From an uncultured Brachyspira sp. (GTDB taxonomy: Bacteria; Spirochaetota; Brachyspiria; Brachyspirales; Brachyspiraceae), in NCBI RefSeq assembly GCF_944393015.1, contig NZ_CALXYQ010000003.1, positions 62,001 to 126,000 on the forward strand: DNA of 64,000 nucleotides. Direction: 5' to 3'. Under the pieces are notes generated by a model, which was given only the letters and a program-made list of their open reading frames with translations, made no database searches and had not been told where the DNA came from. A program made the position numbers and the translations under genes. Positions 17,663-27,355 of the stretch are shown here, piece after piece (position 1 is the stretch's first letter; each line of letters opens with the position of its first letter).

Positions 17663-17707
17663 TAATATCAAACATATATTATAGTGTTTTATATATGTTT
17701 GGTATTA
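17663..17707 (+). terminator. Hairpin after the LRR lipoprotein gene
   Basis: The arms TAATATCAAACATATAT and ATATATGTTTGGTATTA pair over 17 positions with one G-U-type mismatch and an 11-base loop. It lies about 35 bases after the stop codon. No clean T-run follows, so it may stabilise the mRNA or act together with the stronger hairpin just downstream. Confidence 0.5.
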
Positions 17708-17719
17708 TATAAAATAAAT

Positions 17720-17763
17720 AAACTCAATATAAAGAGCAAGTACTCTTGTATATTGAGTTTTTT
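17720..17763 (+). terminator. Bidirectional terminator between convergent genes
   Basis: AAACTCAATATA pairs with TATATTGAGTTT, extended by an inner AAGAG/CTCTT stem, and a T-run follows on the plus strand. It separates the rightward LRR gene from the leftward FMN dehydrogenase gene and can serve both. Confidence 0.8.
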
Positions 17764-17790
17764 AATTATAAAAAGTTATAGTAAATAAAA

Positions 17791-18804
17791 TTAAAGTCTT
17801 ACTACATATCTAGTTATTTCTTTTAAACTATGGACACCGCACATAGTCATAGCATCTTCAAGTTCTGCACCTAATTGAGCAGCATAAGATTTAACTCCTT
17901 CTTCTCCTCCGCCGTAAGCAGCTATTACAAATGTTCTTGCTATAACAACACCGTCAGCACCTAAAGCAATAGCCTTTAATATATCAGTACCATTTCTAAT
18001 ACCGCCGTCTACTAATATTTTGATTTTGCCTTTAACAGCATCAGCGATTTCAGGCAAAACTTCAGCAGTAGAAGGACATTGATCAAGTACGCGTCCGCCA
18101 TGATTTGATACTATTATTGCATCAGCTCCAGCTTCAACAGCTTTTTTAGCCCCTTTTACAGTCATTATTCCTTTTATAATGAATGGTCTTTGAGCAATTT
18201 CTTTTATTTGTTTTAATTCATCTACTGTTTTGCTTCCTGCTTTTGGAGTAAGATTTTTTAAGAAAGGAAGTCCTGCAGCATCAACGTCCATAGCAACAGC
18301 AAAAGCATTTGAATCTGCAACTAATTTCATTTTTTCTTTTATAACATCTATATTCCAAGGTTTAACTGTCGGCACTCCTATTCCGTTTTGTTTTTTTATC
18401 ATGGTAGTTGCTGCTATCATTACATTAGGATTAGTACCGTCGCCAGTGAAAGCTGCAATTCCTGCTTCAGCACAAGATTTTACTAATATATCATTGTATT
18501 CTTCTTCTGTATATTTATTGCCGTAATGAAGCTGAACAGCACCTACAGGACCAGCAAATATAGGGTATTTAAATTTTTTACCGAATAACTCAAAAGAAGT
18601 ATCAATATCTTCATTAGAACATATTGTGTCCATATTGAGTCTTATTTCTCTCCATTTATCATAATTTCTAATGGCAACATCTCCTATTCCTTTAGCTCCG
18701 GGTCCTGGCATACTATTTTTACATACTTTACCATTACATATTGGGCATGCCTTACAAAATCCCATACAGTCTTTGGCAACTTCTATAATTTCTTTATAAG
18801 TCAT
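17791..18804 (-). CDS. FMN-dependent alpha-hydroxy-acid dehydrogenase with N-terminal Cys cluster
   Basis: A 337-residue TIM-barrel flavoprotein. FMN and catalytic motifs of the lactate-oxidase/LldD family are present: VAMDVDAAGLP, IIKGI with Lys211, the catalytic His235 in SNHGGR, and VDGGIRNGTD. The family oxidises 2-hydroxy acids such as lactate to 2-oxo acids. Unlike the usual oxidases, the first 30 residues hold five cysteines (13, 17, 20, 23, 28), suggesting a metal or iron-sulfur site and an electron acceptor other than oxygen, in keeping with an anaerobe. It stands alone between a convergent terminator and the divergent TPR gene. Confidence 0.85.
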   Translation of the reverse strand: MTYKEIIEVAKDCMGFCKACPICNGKVCKNSMPGPGAKGIGDVAIRNYDKWREIRLNMDTICSNEDIDTSFELFGKKFKYPIFAGPVGAVQLHYGNKYTEEEYNDILVKSCAEAGIAAFTGDGTNPNVMIAATTMIKKQNGIGVPTVKPWNIDVIKEKMKLVADSNAFAVAMDVDAAGLPFLKNLTPKAGSKTVDELKQIKEIAQRPFIIKGIMTVKGAKKAVEAGADAIIVSNHGGRVLDQCPSTAEVLPEIADAVKGKIKILVDGGIRNGTDILKAIALGADGVVIARTFVIAAYGGGEEGVKSYAAQLGAELEDAMTMCGVHSLKEITRYVVRL

Positions 18805-19003
18805 AAAATTCCTCCGATATAACTAAACGTATAATAATGCACAACAATAATACTAGATATAAAAAATAAAACAAGTAAATTTATTAATATGTTTGATTTT
18901 TTAATAGATATATTTGATATACAAATTAAGATGTTATAATTAGTTGAAAATATAAAAAAATCAATTATTATGTATTTTATGATAAAATTATAGGGGGAAA
19001 ACA

Positions 19004-20689
19004 ATGTCATCATCTAAAGAATATTATGAAGAAGCCATTAATTATTGTAAAGAAGGTCAATTCCAAAAGGCATTAGAAGTATTAAAAAAAGTAATAGAAT
19101 TGGATAAAGATAATTTAGATGCGTATTTATTATCTGGTGATATTAATTTTGAGTTAAATGAAAATGAAGAAGCTATTGAATGCTATAATAAAGCTATAGA
19201 GTTGGATAATAATAACAGCTATGCTTATAATAGCAGAGGACTTGCTAAATATAATTTGAGGTTATATGAAGAAGCTATTGAGGATTTTGATAAGGCTATA
19301 GAATTAGAGCCTAATAATAGCAATTATTATCGTTACAGAGGGAATGCTAAATATGATTCAGGCTTATATCCTAAGCCTGTCAGATTAGGAGATTATGACA
19401 GTGAAGCTTCAAAAAAAGAATCAATGAGATTATATAAAGAGGCGGTTAAAGATTATAATAAAGCTATAGAATTAGACCCTAATAATATTTATTCATACAA
19501 TAAAAGAGGAGATGCTAAATATGATTTGGGCTTATATGAGGAAGCCATTAAAGATTATGATAAAGTCATAGAATTGGATTCTGATTATTCTTATATGTAT
19601 TACTGCAGAGGAAATGCCAAAAATAATTTGGGCTTGTATAAAGAAGCGGTTAAAGATTATGATAAAGCTGTAGAGTTAGATCCTGATAATACTGATTATT
19701 ATATTAAAAGAGGAGAATCTAAAAAGGATTTAGGCTTATATAAAGAAGCGGTTAGAGATTATCTTAAAGCTATAGAGTTGGAGTCTGATAATACTAAAGC
19801 TTATGAAAGTATAATTGAGGTTTATGATAAAGTTATAGGATTATACCCTAATAATATTAAATTTTATAAGAGAAGAGGAAAAATTAAACTTTATTTGGGG
19901 CAGTATGCAGGTGCAATTATGGATTTTAATAAAATTATAGAATTAGATTCCAATGATATTGATTCTTATAATAAGAGGGGAGTATCTAAAAGGAATTTAG
20001 GTTTACATAAAGAAGCTATGAAAGATTTTAATAAAATTATAGATTTAGATGCTAATTATAGTGATGTTTATAAAAATATAGGAAATATTAAAACTGATTT
20101 AGGATTATATAAAGAAGCTATGGAATATTTTAAAAGAGCTTTTGAGATTAATCATGATAAAACTTATATTCGTTTTATAGAAGCTATGCAGTGTAATATA
20201 GATTTATTGGAAAGAGATATTAATGAATATAATGAAGCTGTCAAATTAAATCCGAATGATATTGATATTTATATTAATAGAGCGGGTGCTGAAAATAGTT
20301 TAGGATTATATAAAGAAGCTATTGAAGATTATGACAAGGCTATAGAATTAAATCCTAATAACAGCGTTGTTTATATTAAGAGAGGAGATATTAAAAATTA
20401 TTTGGGTTTATATAAAGAGGCTATAGAAGATTATAACAAATCTATAGAATTAAATTCTGATTACAGCGATGCTTACAGAAAAAGAGGCGAATCTAAAAAT
20501 AGCTTGGGATTATATAAAGAAGCTATTGAGGATTATGACAAAGCTATAGAGTTAAACTGCTATAACGGTAATGCTTACAGCGGAAGAGGAGAAGCTAAAG
20601 AGAATTTAGGTATGCATGAATATGCTGTAAAAGATTATGATAAGGCTATAGAATTGAATTCTAATATCGATTATTTAGATGCTGTATAG
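19004..20689 (+). CDS. TPR-repeat protein (first of four)
   Basis: A 561-residue protein made almost wholly of 34-residue tetratricopeptide repeats of the class (Y/N)NRG-AK-LGLYEEAI-DYDKAIEL-PN. A roughly 20-residue insert (around residues 124-144, including YPKPVRLGDYDSEASKK) lengthens one repeat, and a few central repeats are degenerate. There is no signal peptide or membrane segment, so it is probably cytoplasmic. A strong AGGGGG ribosome-binding site precedes the ATG. TPR arrays are protein-binding scaffolds; no partner or enzymatic domain is visible. Confidence 0.92.
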   Translation: MSSSKEYYEEAINYCKEGQFQKALEVLKKVIELDKDNLDAYLLSGDINFELNENEEAIECYNKAIELDNNNSYAYNSRGLAKYNLRLYEEAIEDFDKAIELEPNNSNYYRYRGNAKYDSGLYPKPVRLGDYDSEASKKESMRLYKEAVKDYNKAIELDPNNIYSYNKRGDAKYDLGLYEEAIKDYDKVIELDSDYSYMYYCRGNAKNNLGLYKEAVKDYDKAVELDPDNTDYYIKRGESKKDLGLYKEAVRDYLKAIELESDNTKAYESIIEVYDKVIGLYPNNIKFYKRRGKIKLYLGQYAGAIMDFNKIIELDSNDIDSYNKRGVSKRNLGLHKEAMKDFNKIIDLDANYSDVYKNIGNIKTDLGLYKEAMEYFKRAFEINHDKTYIRFIEAMQCNIDLLERDINEYNEAVKLNPNDIDIYINRAGAENSLGLYKEAIEDYDKAIELNPNNSVVYIKRGDIKNYLGLYKEAIEDYNKSIELNSDYSDAYRKRGESKNSLGLYKEAIEDYDKAIELNCYNGNAYSGRGEAKENLGMHEYAVKDYDKAIELNSNIDYLDAV

Positions 20690-20778
20690 TTTTTAAAATT
20701 TAAATTTATATATTTAATTCTAGTATTAAGTAATTTTTGTATTATAATATTGATTAATAATCAATATAGGAACTATAA

Positions 20779-22635
20779 ATGACAAAATTAATTAATTATT
20801 TCTTTAACAAACATATAAAGCTATGTAAAATAGAATTAAAAGGTTTTGAAAACGGAGAAGCTGAAGATTTAAGAAAAGATTTAAAAATAGAGGCAAAAAA
20901 ATGTATAGAAGATGCTAATAATTTTTTAAATAGTATTGATGCAGAAAATTATTCTGATTTTGATGATTTTAACAGAAAGGCAGAAAAATTTAATGATGAG
21001 TTAAATAGAATACTTGAAATATTTTATATAAAAGACCCTGAAGAAGAAATTTATACTTATAAAAAATTTATTGATTATTTTCATTATGATAAAACTATGT
21101 TTAATGATGAAAGTGATGAAATAGATATTAGTTATTTCGATACTTTGGATGAATATTTAGATTATAACACTAGGGGAGTTGTTAAAAACAATTTAAAAGA
21201 GTATCAGGATGCTATAGTATGTTATAATAAAGCTATAGACTTGATTGATAATTATGCATTAGCTTATTATAATAGGGGGGTATCTAAAAGCAATTTGGGA
21301 TTTTTTAAGAAAGCTATAAAGGATTATGACAAAGCTATAGAATTAAGTAAAAATTATAAAGATGCTTATTATAATAGAGGGTTTGCTAAAAATAATGCTG
21401 GATTGCACAAAGAAGCTATTGAAGATTATAATAAGGTTATAGAGTTAGACAATAAAAATATAGATGCATATAATAATAGAGGAGTTTCCAAAAATTATTT
21501 ACAGCTTTTTGATGAGGCTATGAAAGATTTTAATAAGATTTTAGAGTTAGAGCCTAATAATTATTGTGCCTATAGCAACAGAGGCAATTCTAAAAATGAT
21601 TTAGGACTTTATAAAGAAGCTATTGAAGATTATAACAAAGCTTTAAAGATTAATCCTAATTTTGCAGATGCTTATTATAATAGAGGAAATTCAAAAAAAG
21701 AGTTAGGTTTATTTAAAGAAGCTATTGAAGATTATGATAATGCTATAAAATGGAAACCTAATGATATAAATTCCTATATGAATAGAGGAAATGTTAAATA
21801 TGATTTAGAATTATATGAAGAATCTATAAAAGATTATGACAAAATTATAAAATTGGATCATAATTATGTAGATGCTTATTATAACAGGGCAAATGCAAAA
21901 AGAGAGCTGGGTTTATATAAGGAATCTATAAAAGATTATGATAAAGCTATATATTTAAATCCTAATTATAGTGATGCATATAATAATAGAGGGCTTGCTA
22001 AAAGTGAGTTAGGAATGTATGAAGAAGCTATAAAAGATTATGAAGAATCTATAGATTTATGTGCGGATAATCCAGAAGCCTATTATAATATAGGAAGTGC
22101 TAAATATGATTTGGATCTTTTAAAAGAATCAATTAAATATTATGATAAGGCTATAGAATTAAGACCGACTTATAGTGAGGCATATAATAACAGGGGACTT
22201 TCTAAAAATGATTTGGGACTTTATAAAGAAGCCATAAAAGATTATGATAAATCTATAGAATTAAACCCTAATGACAGCAATACTTATAATAATAGAGGAC
22301 TTACTAAATATACTTTAGGCTTGTATAAAGAAGCTATCAAAGATTATACTAAGGCTATAGAATTGACTCCTAATTATACAAATGCTTACGGCAATAGAGG
22401 AAGTGCTAAAGATGAATTAGGACAGTATCAAGAAGCTATAAAGGATTATGATAAAGCTATAGAATTGGAACCAAATACTGCTTATTTATATAATGATAGA
22501 GGATGGGTTAAGAAAAATGCAGGACTATATAAAGAGGCTTTAAAAGATTATAAAAAGGCTTTAGAATTAGATCCTAATAATGAATATGCAAAGAGCAATA
22601 TTGCAAATCTTAAAAAAGAACATGGCTTGAAATAA
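20779..22635 (+). CDS. TPR-repeat protein (second of four)
   Basis: 618 residues: an N-terminal helical, probably coiled-coil region of about 130 residues, then about fourteen consecutive 34-residue TPR units. The N-terminal region has the motif DAENYSDFDDFNRKAEKFN, which recurs in the fourth TPR protein (25535-26797) but not in the first or third, so the two form a subfamily. A proper AGGA ribosome-binding site precedes the ATG. No signal peptide is seen. It is 89 bases after the previous TPR gene and 25 before the next, so it probably shares a transcript with the latter. Confidence 0.92.
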   Translation: MTKLINYFFNKHIKLCKIELKGFENGEAEDLRKDLKIEAKKCIEDANNFLNSIDAENYSDFDDFNRKAEKFNDELNRILEIFYIKDPEEEIYTYKKFIDYFHYDKTMFNDESDEIDISYFDTLDEYLDYNTRGVVKNNLKEYQDAIVCYNKAIDLIDNYALAYYNRGVSKSNLGFFKKAIKDYDKAIELSKNYKDAYYNRGFAKNNAGLHKEAIEDYNKVIELDNKNIDAYNNRGVSKNYLQLFDEAMKDFNKILELEPNNYCAYSNRGNSKNDLGLYKEAIEDYNKALKINPNFADAYYNRGNSKKELGLFKEAIEDYDNAIKWKPNDINSYMNRGNVKYDLELYEESIKDYDKIIKLDHNYVDAYYNRANAKRELGLYKESIKDYDKAIYLNPNYSDAYNNRGLAKSELGMYEEAIKDYEESIDLCADNPEAYYNIGSAKYDLDLLKESIKYYDKAIELRPTYSEAYNNRGLSKNDLGLYKEAIKDYDKSIELNPNDSNTYNNRGLTKYTLGLYKEAIKDYTKAIELTPNYTNAYGNRGSAKDELGQYQEAIKDYDKAIELEPNTAYLYNDRGWVKKNAGLYKEALKDYKKALELDPNNEYAKSNIANLKKEHGLK

Positions 22636-22660
22636 AATTAGTTTTATAGGAAATTGTACT

Positions 22661-25114
22661 ATGAATGACAATATTAAAGAATTGCTAGATAAAGCTAAAG
22701 AAGCTTATGAAAATAAAGAGTATGAAAAGTCAATTGAATATATTGATAAGGTTATATTTTATAATGGCGATTCTTATGATCTTTATCATAATAGGGGATT
22801 ATCAAAATTAAATTTGGGTTTATATGAAGAAGCTATAAAAGATTTTGAGAGAGCCATCGAATTGGGTGATGATGGTGAAGCTGTATATTATGATAGAGGT
22901 TTGGCAAAATTATATTTAGGTAATTATGAAGAAGCTATAGAAGATTTTAACAGAGTTTTGCAAATAAATAATAATGATATTGATTCTTATATTAATATAG
23001 GATTATGTTATCTTTATATGAAAAAATATAAAGAAGCTATAAATATTTATGATGAAGTAATAGCAGATTTTCCTGATAATATTAGTTCTTATAATAATAG
23101 GGGATTATGTAAGTTTTATTTATCTCAATTTGAAGAAGCTATAAATGATTTTAATAAAGTTATAGAATTAGATAAAAATGATACAGCAAGTTCGGCATAT
23201 AATACTATTGGTTTATGTAAATACAATTTGAATGAATTTGATGAAGCTTTGAAATGTTATGAGAAGGCCATAGAGATAAATCCTAATTTAATTAATGCCT
23301 ATCATAATATTGCTTTGATAAAACATTCTGTGGGATTAGATGATGAGGCTTTATCATATTTGAATAAGGCTTTAGAAATAGATCCTAGCAATATTGAAAC
23401 ATATTTAAAAATTTATTCTATAAAATTAGGTTTAGGTTTAGAGCATGAAGCTAATGAATATTTAAATAAAATTATAGAAATGCATCCTGATGATATTTAT
23501 GTTTATGATAGAATAGGAAATATAAAAATTGATGCCGGATATATGGAGGAATCTTTAGAATATTTAAAAAAAGCATTAGAAATAAATCCTAATTTTATTG
23601 ATGCATATTATGATATTGCTTTTGCTTTGCATAAATTAGATTTAAATAATGAGGCTTTGGAATATTTAGAAAAAGCACTTCAAATTTATCCTAATAGTGC
23701 AGATACTTATTTCAAAATGTTTTTAATTAAAAGAGCTTTAAGAGATTATGACGGAGCTTTATATTGTTTAAATAAAATACTTGAAATAGATAATACTGAT
23801 GTTGTTATTTATAATGAAATTGCTTTGATCAAAATAGAATTAGAATTATATGATGAGGCTTTATCATATTTAAATAAGGGTTTAGAAATAGATGATCATA
23901 ATGCTGAAATATATAATAGTATTGGATTAGTATATCATTATAAAAAAGATTATGAAGAAGCTATTAAAAATTTTAATAAGGCTATAGAATTAAATACTTC
24001 TATGGCTAGTGCTTATTATAATATTGGTTTGGCATATTATGAAATGCATGATTATAAAAACTCAATTCGATATTATAATAAGGCATTAGAGATAAATCCT
24101 CAGTATGCATCTGCCTATATTAATTTAGGACTTATTAAACATAATTTAGGAAACTATAAAGAAGCTATTGACTATTATAAAAAAGCATTAGAAATAAATC
24201 CTGATTATAGTTTGGCTTATTATAATATAGCTCTTGCTGAAATGAGTTTAGAAGATTATAAAAATTCTTTGGAAGATTTTAATAAATCATTAGAATTAGG
24301 CTATAATGAAGCAGACATTTATATTAATATAGGACTTATATATTCAAGACAATCTATATATGATAAAGCTATAGAGTATTATAATAAAGTGTTAGAGATA
24401 AATCCTAATAAAGTTAATGCTTATTATAATATTGCTTTTTGTTTATCTAACATGGATAAATATGAAGAAGCTTTAGAAATATATGATAAAGTTATAAGAA
24501 TGTATCCCGGTAATTTTGATGTTTATTATGAAAGAGGATATACTAAATACAGGGCATTGAAGTATGAGGAGGCTATAAGAGATTTTGATATTATTATAAA
24601 TGTGAATTCCAAACATTATAATGCTTATTATTATAGAGGCTGTTCTAAAAAATATTTAAAGAATTATGATGAAGCAATAAATGATTTGAATAAGGCTATA
24701 GAATATGATCCGAATAATCCTAACTATTACAGTGAAAAGGCTTCTTGCTATGATTCTTTAAATAAGTATAGAGAAAGTATTGAAAATTATGATAAAGCTA
24801 TTGAATTAAAAGATGATGATTGGTTTTTATATATTTTAAGAGCTAAAGAGAAATTTCTTTTATCAAAGGAAACTAATTCAGAAAATAAAACAAATGATAA
24901 GAAATCGTTTTTTAATAAAATTATATCAAAAATTGCTTTATCTAAAAATTACACTGATTTAGAAAAGTCAGCATTAAATGATTTAGAAAAATCTTATAAG
25001 TTAGCTTTAGAAGATGAATTTTATCTTATGGTATTTAAAGATATTATAAAAGATGAATTTAGCAATATAGATTTGGCAGCTGAATTTTGTAAAGATAAGA
25101 ATATTACTTTATAA
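22661..25114 (+). CDS. Large TPR-repeat protein (third of four)
   Basis: The largest of the set, 817 residues, with about 21 TPR units that are more diverged than in its neighbours (for example EALSYLNKALEIDPSN and EAIDYYKKALEINPDY). The last roughly 110 residues leave the repeat pattern, with a charged linker (ETNSENKTNDKKSFFNK) and a helical tail. The N-terminus starts directly with repeats, without signal peptide. It follows the second TPR gene by 25 bases. Role unknown beyond a scaffold for protein binding. Confidence 0.91.
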   Translation: MNDNIKELLDKAKEAYENKEYEKSIEYIDKVIFYNGDSYDLYHNRGLSKLNLGLYEEAIKDFERAIELGDDGEAVYYDRGLAKLYLGNYEEAIEDFNRVLQINNNDIDSYINIGLCYLYMKKYKEAINIYDEVIADFPDNISSYNNRGLCKFYLSQFEEAINDFNKVIELDKNDTASSAYNTIGLCKYNLNEFDEALKCYEKAIEINPNLINAYHNIALIKHSVGLDDEALSYLNKALEIDPSNIETYLKIYSIKLGLGLEHEANEYLNKIIEMHPDDIYVYDRIGNIKIDAGYMEESLEYLKKALEINPNFIDAYYDIAFALHKLDLNNEALEYLEKALQIYPNSADTYFKMFLIKRALRDYDGALYCLNKILEIDNTDVVIYNEIALIKIELELYDEALSYLNKGLEIDDHNAEIYNSIGLVYHYKKDYEEAIKNFNKAIELNTSMASAYYNIGLAYYEMHDYKNSIRYYNKALEINPQYASAYINLGLIKHNLGNYKEAIDYYKKALEINPDYSLAYYNIALAEMSLEDYKNSLEDFNKSLELGYNEADIYINIGLIYSRQSIYDKAIEYYNKVLEINPNKVNAYYNIAFCLSNMDKYEEALEIYDKVIRMYPGNFDVYYERGYTKYRALKYEEAIRDFDIIINVNSKHYNAYYYRGCSKKYLKNYDEAINDLNKAIEYDPNNPNYYSEKASCYDSLNKYRESIENYDKAIELKDDDWFLYILRAKEKFLLSKETNSENKTNDKKSFFNKIISKIALSKNYTDLEKSALNDLEKSYKLALEDEFYLMVFKDIIKDEFSNIDLAAEFCKDKNITL

Positions 25115-25159
25115 ATTATAATATTAGCAGCTGTTTTATTTTTGGAAAAATAACAATAA

Positions 25160-25440
25160 AAAATTAACAAACTTAAAAAGTTTTAGTATATACTGAAAAT
25201 TTTTCAATTTGTCAACTGATGGACTTTATATAAAATTATCTACTTTTTTGCCGCACAAAAAAGCAGCAAAAAACGCAATTGCTATAATTTTATATTTTAA
25301 GAATATTTATCAAATATGGTGTAATACCCTAATTTTAGGTTAAAAATGCAGTTGTTTTGGTTCTTTTATACCAATAAAAGAACTGGGGTATGGGGCAAAG
25401 CCCCATATATTAAAAAGAAACTATAGTTTTATTTTTTACA
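25160..25440 (-). repeat. Intergenic repeat family, copy A (inverted orientation)
   Basis: This stretch fills the 420-base gap between two TPR genes and has no coding potential. It starts with the family boundary motif AACTTAAAAAGTTTTAGTATA. It also holds a stem ATGGGGC-AAA-GCCCCAT with an adjoining AAGAACTGGGG block. Read on the minus strand, the stem and block match copy C at 62455-62766 (GCAGGGCTTTGCCCCGC, then CCCCAGTTCTTTT). It lacks the TCGGATACGCTTCGCG segment of copies B and C. The function is unknown. Confidence 0.6.
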
Positions 25441-25534
25441 AAATATCGTTGTTTAAATGTATACTATGATATAATTGTATAATATACAAAATTGTAACTT
25501 GTATGTTAATAATAAATAGTTATAGGAGTTAAAA

Positions 25535-26797
25535 ATGGCAACAATGACTAATTTTCTATTCGGACAACATTTAGAAGAATCTAAAAATAAATTAGAGAAT
25601 TTGCAAAAAGAATTAAATAAATGTTTAGATGAATTTAATGATTTTTTAAATAATATTGATGCAGAAAATTATTCTGATTTTGATGATTTCAATGACAAAG
25701 CAAAAACTTTTAATGAAGAATTAAATAAAATAATGTCAGATAAACAAAATTTTATAGTCAGTTTTACAAATATAGTTGACAATAAGAAAGAAGTTGATAT
25801 TGATCGTTTAAACAATCTTACTGATTATCATGATTTTAATTCTAAAGGTATTTATAAAAGTGCTAATGGAGAATATGCAGAAGCTATAAAATATTATGAT
25901 GAGGCTATAAAGTTAAACCCTAATATGGCAAATGCTTATTATAACAAAGCTATTGCCAAAACTAAACTTGGACTTTTAAAAGAAGTTATAGAAGAATATG
26001 ATAAGGCTATAGAGTTAAGAGCTGATTATACTTATGCTTATTATAACAGAGGACTTCTTAAAAGTGATTTAGGACTTTTAGAAGAAGCTATAAAAGATTT
26101 TGATAAAGCTTTATCAATAGATCCTAATTTATTTGATGCTTATAATAATAAAGGATTATTAGAAGATGAGTTGGGATTTTCTAAAGAAGCTATAAAAGAT
26201 TTTAACAAAGCTATAAAATTAAATCCTAATTATGCTCTTGCATATAATAATAGGGGAAATGCCAAAGATAATTTAGGACTTTATGAAGAAGCTATTAAAG
26301 ATTATGATAAAGCTATAAAATTAAATCCTAATTATGCTCTTGCATATAATAATAGGGGAAATGCCAAAGATAATTTAGGACTTTATGAAGAAGCTATTAA
26401 AGATTATGATAAAGCTATAAAATTAAATCCTGATGATACAGATGCTTATAATAACAGAGGTAATGCCAAATATAATTTAGAGCTTTATGAAGAAGCTATT
26501 AAAGATTATGATAAAGCTATAAAATTAAATCCTAATTATGCTTTTGCATATAATAATAGGGGAAATGCTAAAGATAATTTAGGACTTTATGAAGAAGCTA
26601 TAGAAGATTTTGATAAGGCTATAAAATTAAATCCTGATTATGCAGATGCTTATAATAACAGAGGTCTTACTAAGGAAAATTTAGGTCTTTATGAAGATGC
26701 ATTAAAAGATTATAAGAAGGCTTTAAAATTGGATCCTAATAATGAATGTGCCAGAGAAAATGTAAAACGTATTAAAGAAGAATATGGTTTGAAATGA
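25535..26797 (+). CDS. TPR-repeat protein (fourth of four)
   Basis: 420 residues with an N-terminal helical domain (about residues 1-105, motif DAENYSDFDDFNDKAKTFN as in the second TPR protein) and eight TPR units. Units around residues 225-330 are nearly identical, and two are exact copies at DNA level, a sign of recent internal expansion. It has a good AGGAG ribosome-binding site and no signal peptide. It is flanked on both sides by members of the intergenic repeat family, so it may be a mobile or recombined addition to the TPR series. Confidence 0.92.
   Translation: MATMTNFLFGQHLEESKNKLENLQKELNKCLDEFNDFLNNIDAENYSDFDDFNDKAKTFNEELNKIMSDKQNFIVSFTNIVDNKKEVDIDRLNNLTDYHDFNSKGIYKSANGEYAEAIKYYDEAIKLNPNMANAYYNKAIAKTKLGLLKEVIEEYDKAIELRADYTYAYYNRGLLKSDLGLLEEAIKDFDKALSIDPNLFDAYNNKGLLEDELGFSKEAIKDFNKAIKLNPNYALAYNNRGNAKDNLGLYEEAIKDYDKAIKLNPNYALAYNNRGNAKDNLGLYEEAIKDYDKAIKLNPDDTDAYNNRGNAKYNLELYEEAIKDYDKAIKLNPNYAFAYNNRGNAKDNLGLYEEAIEDFDKAIKLNPDYADAYNNRGLTKENLGLYEDALKDYKKALKLDPNNECARENVKRIKEEYGLK
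26207..26410 (+). repeat. Perfect tandem duplication of a 102-bp TPR unit
   Basis: Two adjacent 102-base units, one TPR each, are identical (compare AAATCCTAATTATGCTCTTG at 26221 and 26323). The flanking units at 26425 and 26527 have the same spacing but differ at several bases. Exact identity over 102 bases in such drifting repeats indicates a recent duplication and a site where repeat number can change without shifting frame. Confidence 0.9.
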
Positions 26798-26825
26798 AGT
26801 TGTAATATAACCAAACGACTATATT

Positions 26826-27160
26826 TTGTCGAAAATTATTTTATTATTTTTATTATTTGTGGGGACTAGCCCCACCGCTCTGCGTACTCGTAACCCCCCA
26901 CTTCTTTTGCCGACGCTCTGCGTGCCGTAGGCAAGGCACCTACTCGGTGGTGCCCCAAAGAAGCTATATCCTCGACAAGCTCGGATACGCTTCGCGAAAG
27001 GTTACATTTGGGATTTAATTTAATAAATTATCTTACATGTGAGACAATTTTAGTATGATTTAGTACTAATTCTATCCTTGCACTTTTTGGTTCTTTTTGT
27101 GGCGGGAAAAAGAACAATATGAAAATTGATAGACTTAAAAATTTTTAGTATATATTAATA
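26826..27160 (+). repeat. Intergenic repeat family, copy B
   Basis: A non-coding, locally GC-rich element between the fourth TPR gene and oppB. It contains the stem GTGGGG-ACTA-GCCCCAC, and a block CTATATCCTCGACAAGCTCG followed by GATACGCTTCGCGAAAGG. Next come TTAGTATGATTTAGTACTAA, which can fold back on itself, and GTGGCGGGAAAAAG. It ends at the boundary motif GACTTAAAAATTTTTAGTATA. The last 200 bases are close to copy C at 62584-62766. An extra insert (26880-26950) with two CTCTGCGT segments is not in copy C. Confidence 0.75.
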
Positions 27161-27279
27161 ATTAAGCATATACAGATTTTTTTTATTATTTCTGTATATG
27201 CTCTTACTATTAATATGTAATTTTTCATTATAAATAGTTTAGTTTATAATTTTGATATTAAATTTGGTTTATTTAAAGT

Positions 27280-27308
27280 TTGACAAAAGTTAATTTTTAT
27301 TAGATAAT
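27280..27308 (+). promoter_or_regulatory. Promoter of the oppBCDF operon
   Basis: TTGACA (27280-27285) and GATAAT (27303-27308) are separated by exactly 17 bases, near-ideal for the main sigma factor. The start site would be about 40 bases before the oppB ATG. Just upstream is copy B of the intergenic repeat family. Confidence 0.75.
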
Positions 27309-27355
27309 ATGATGTCAATAAAAATTTGTCAAAAAATTAATTAAAGGTATTGTGT

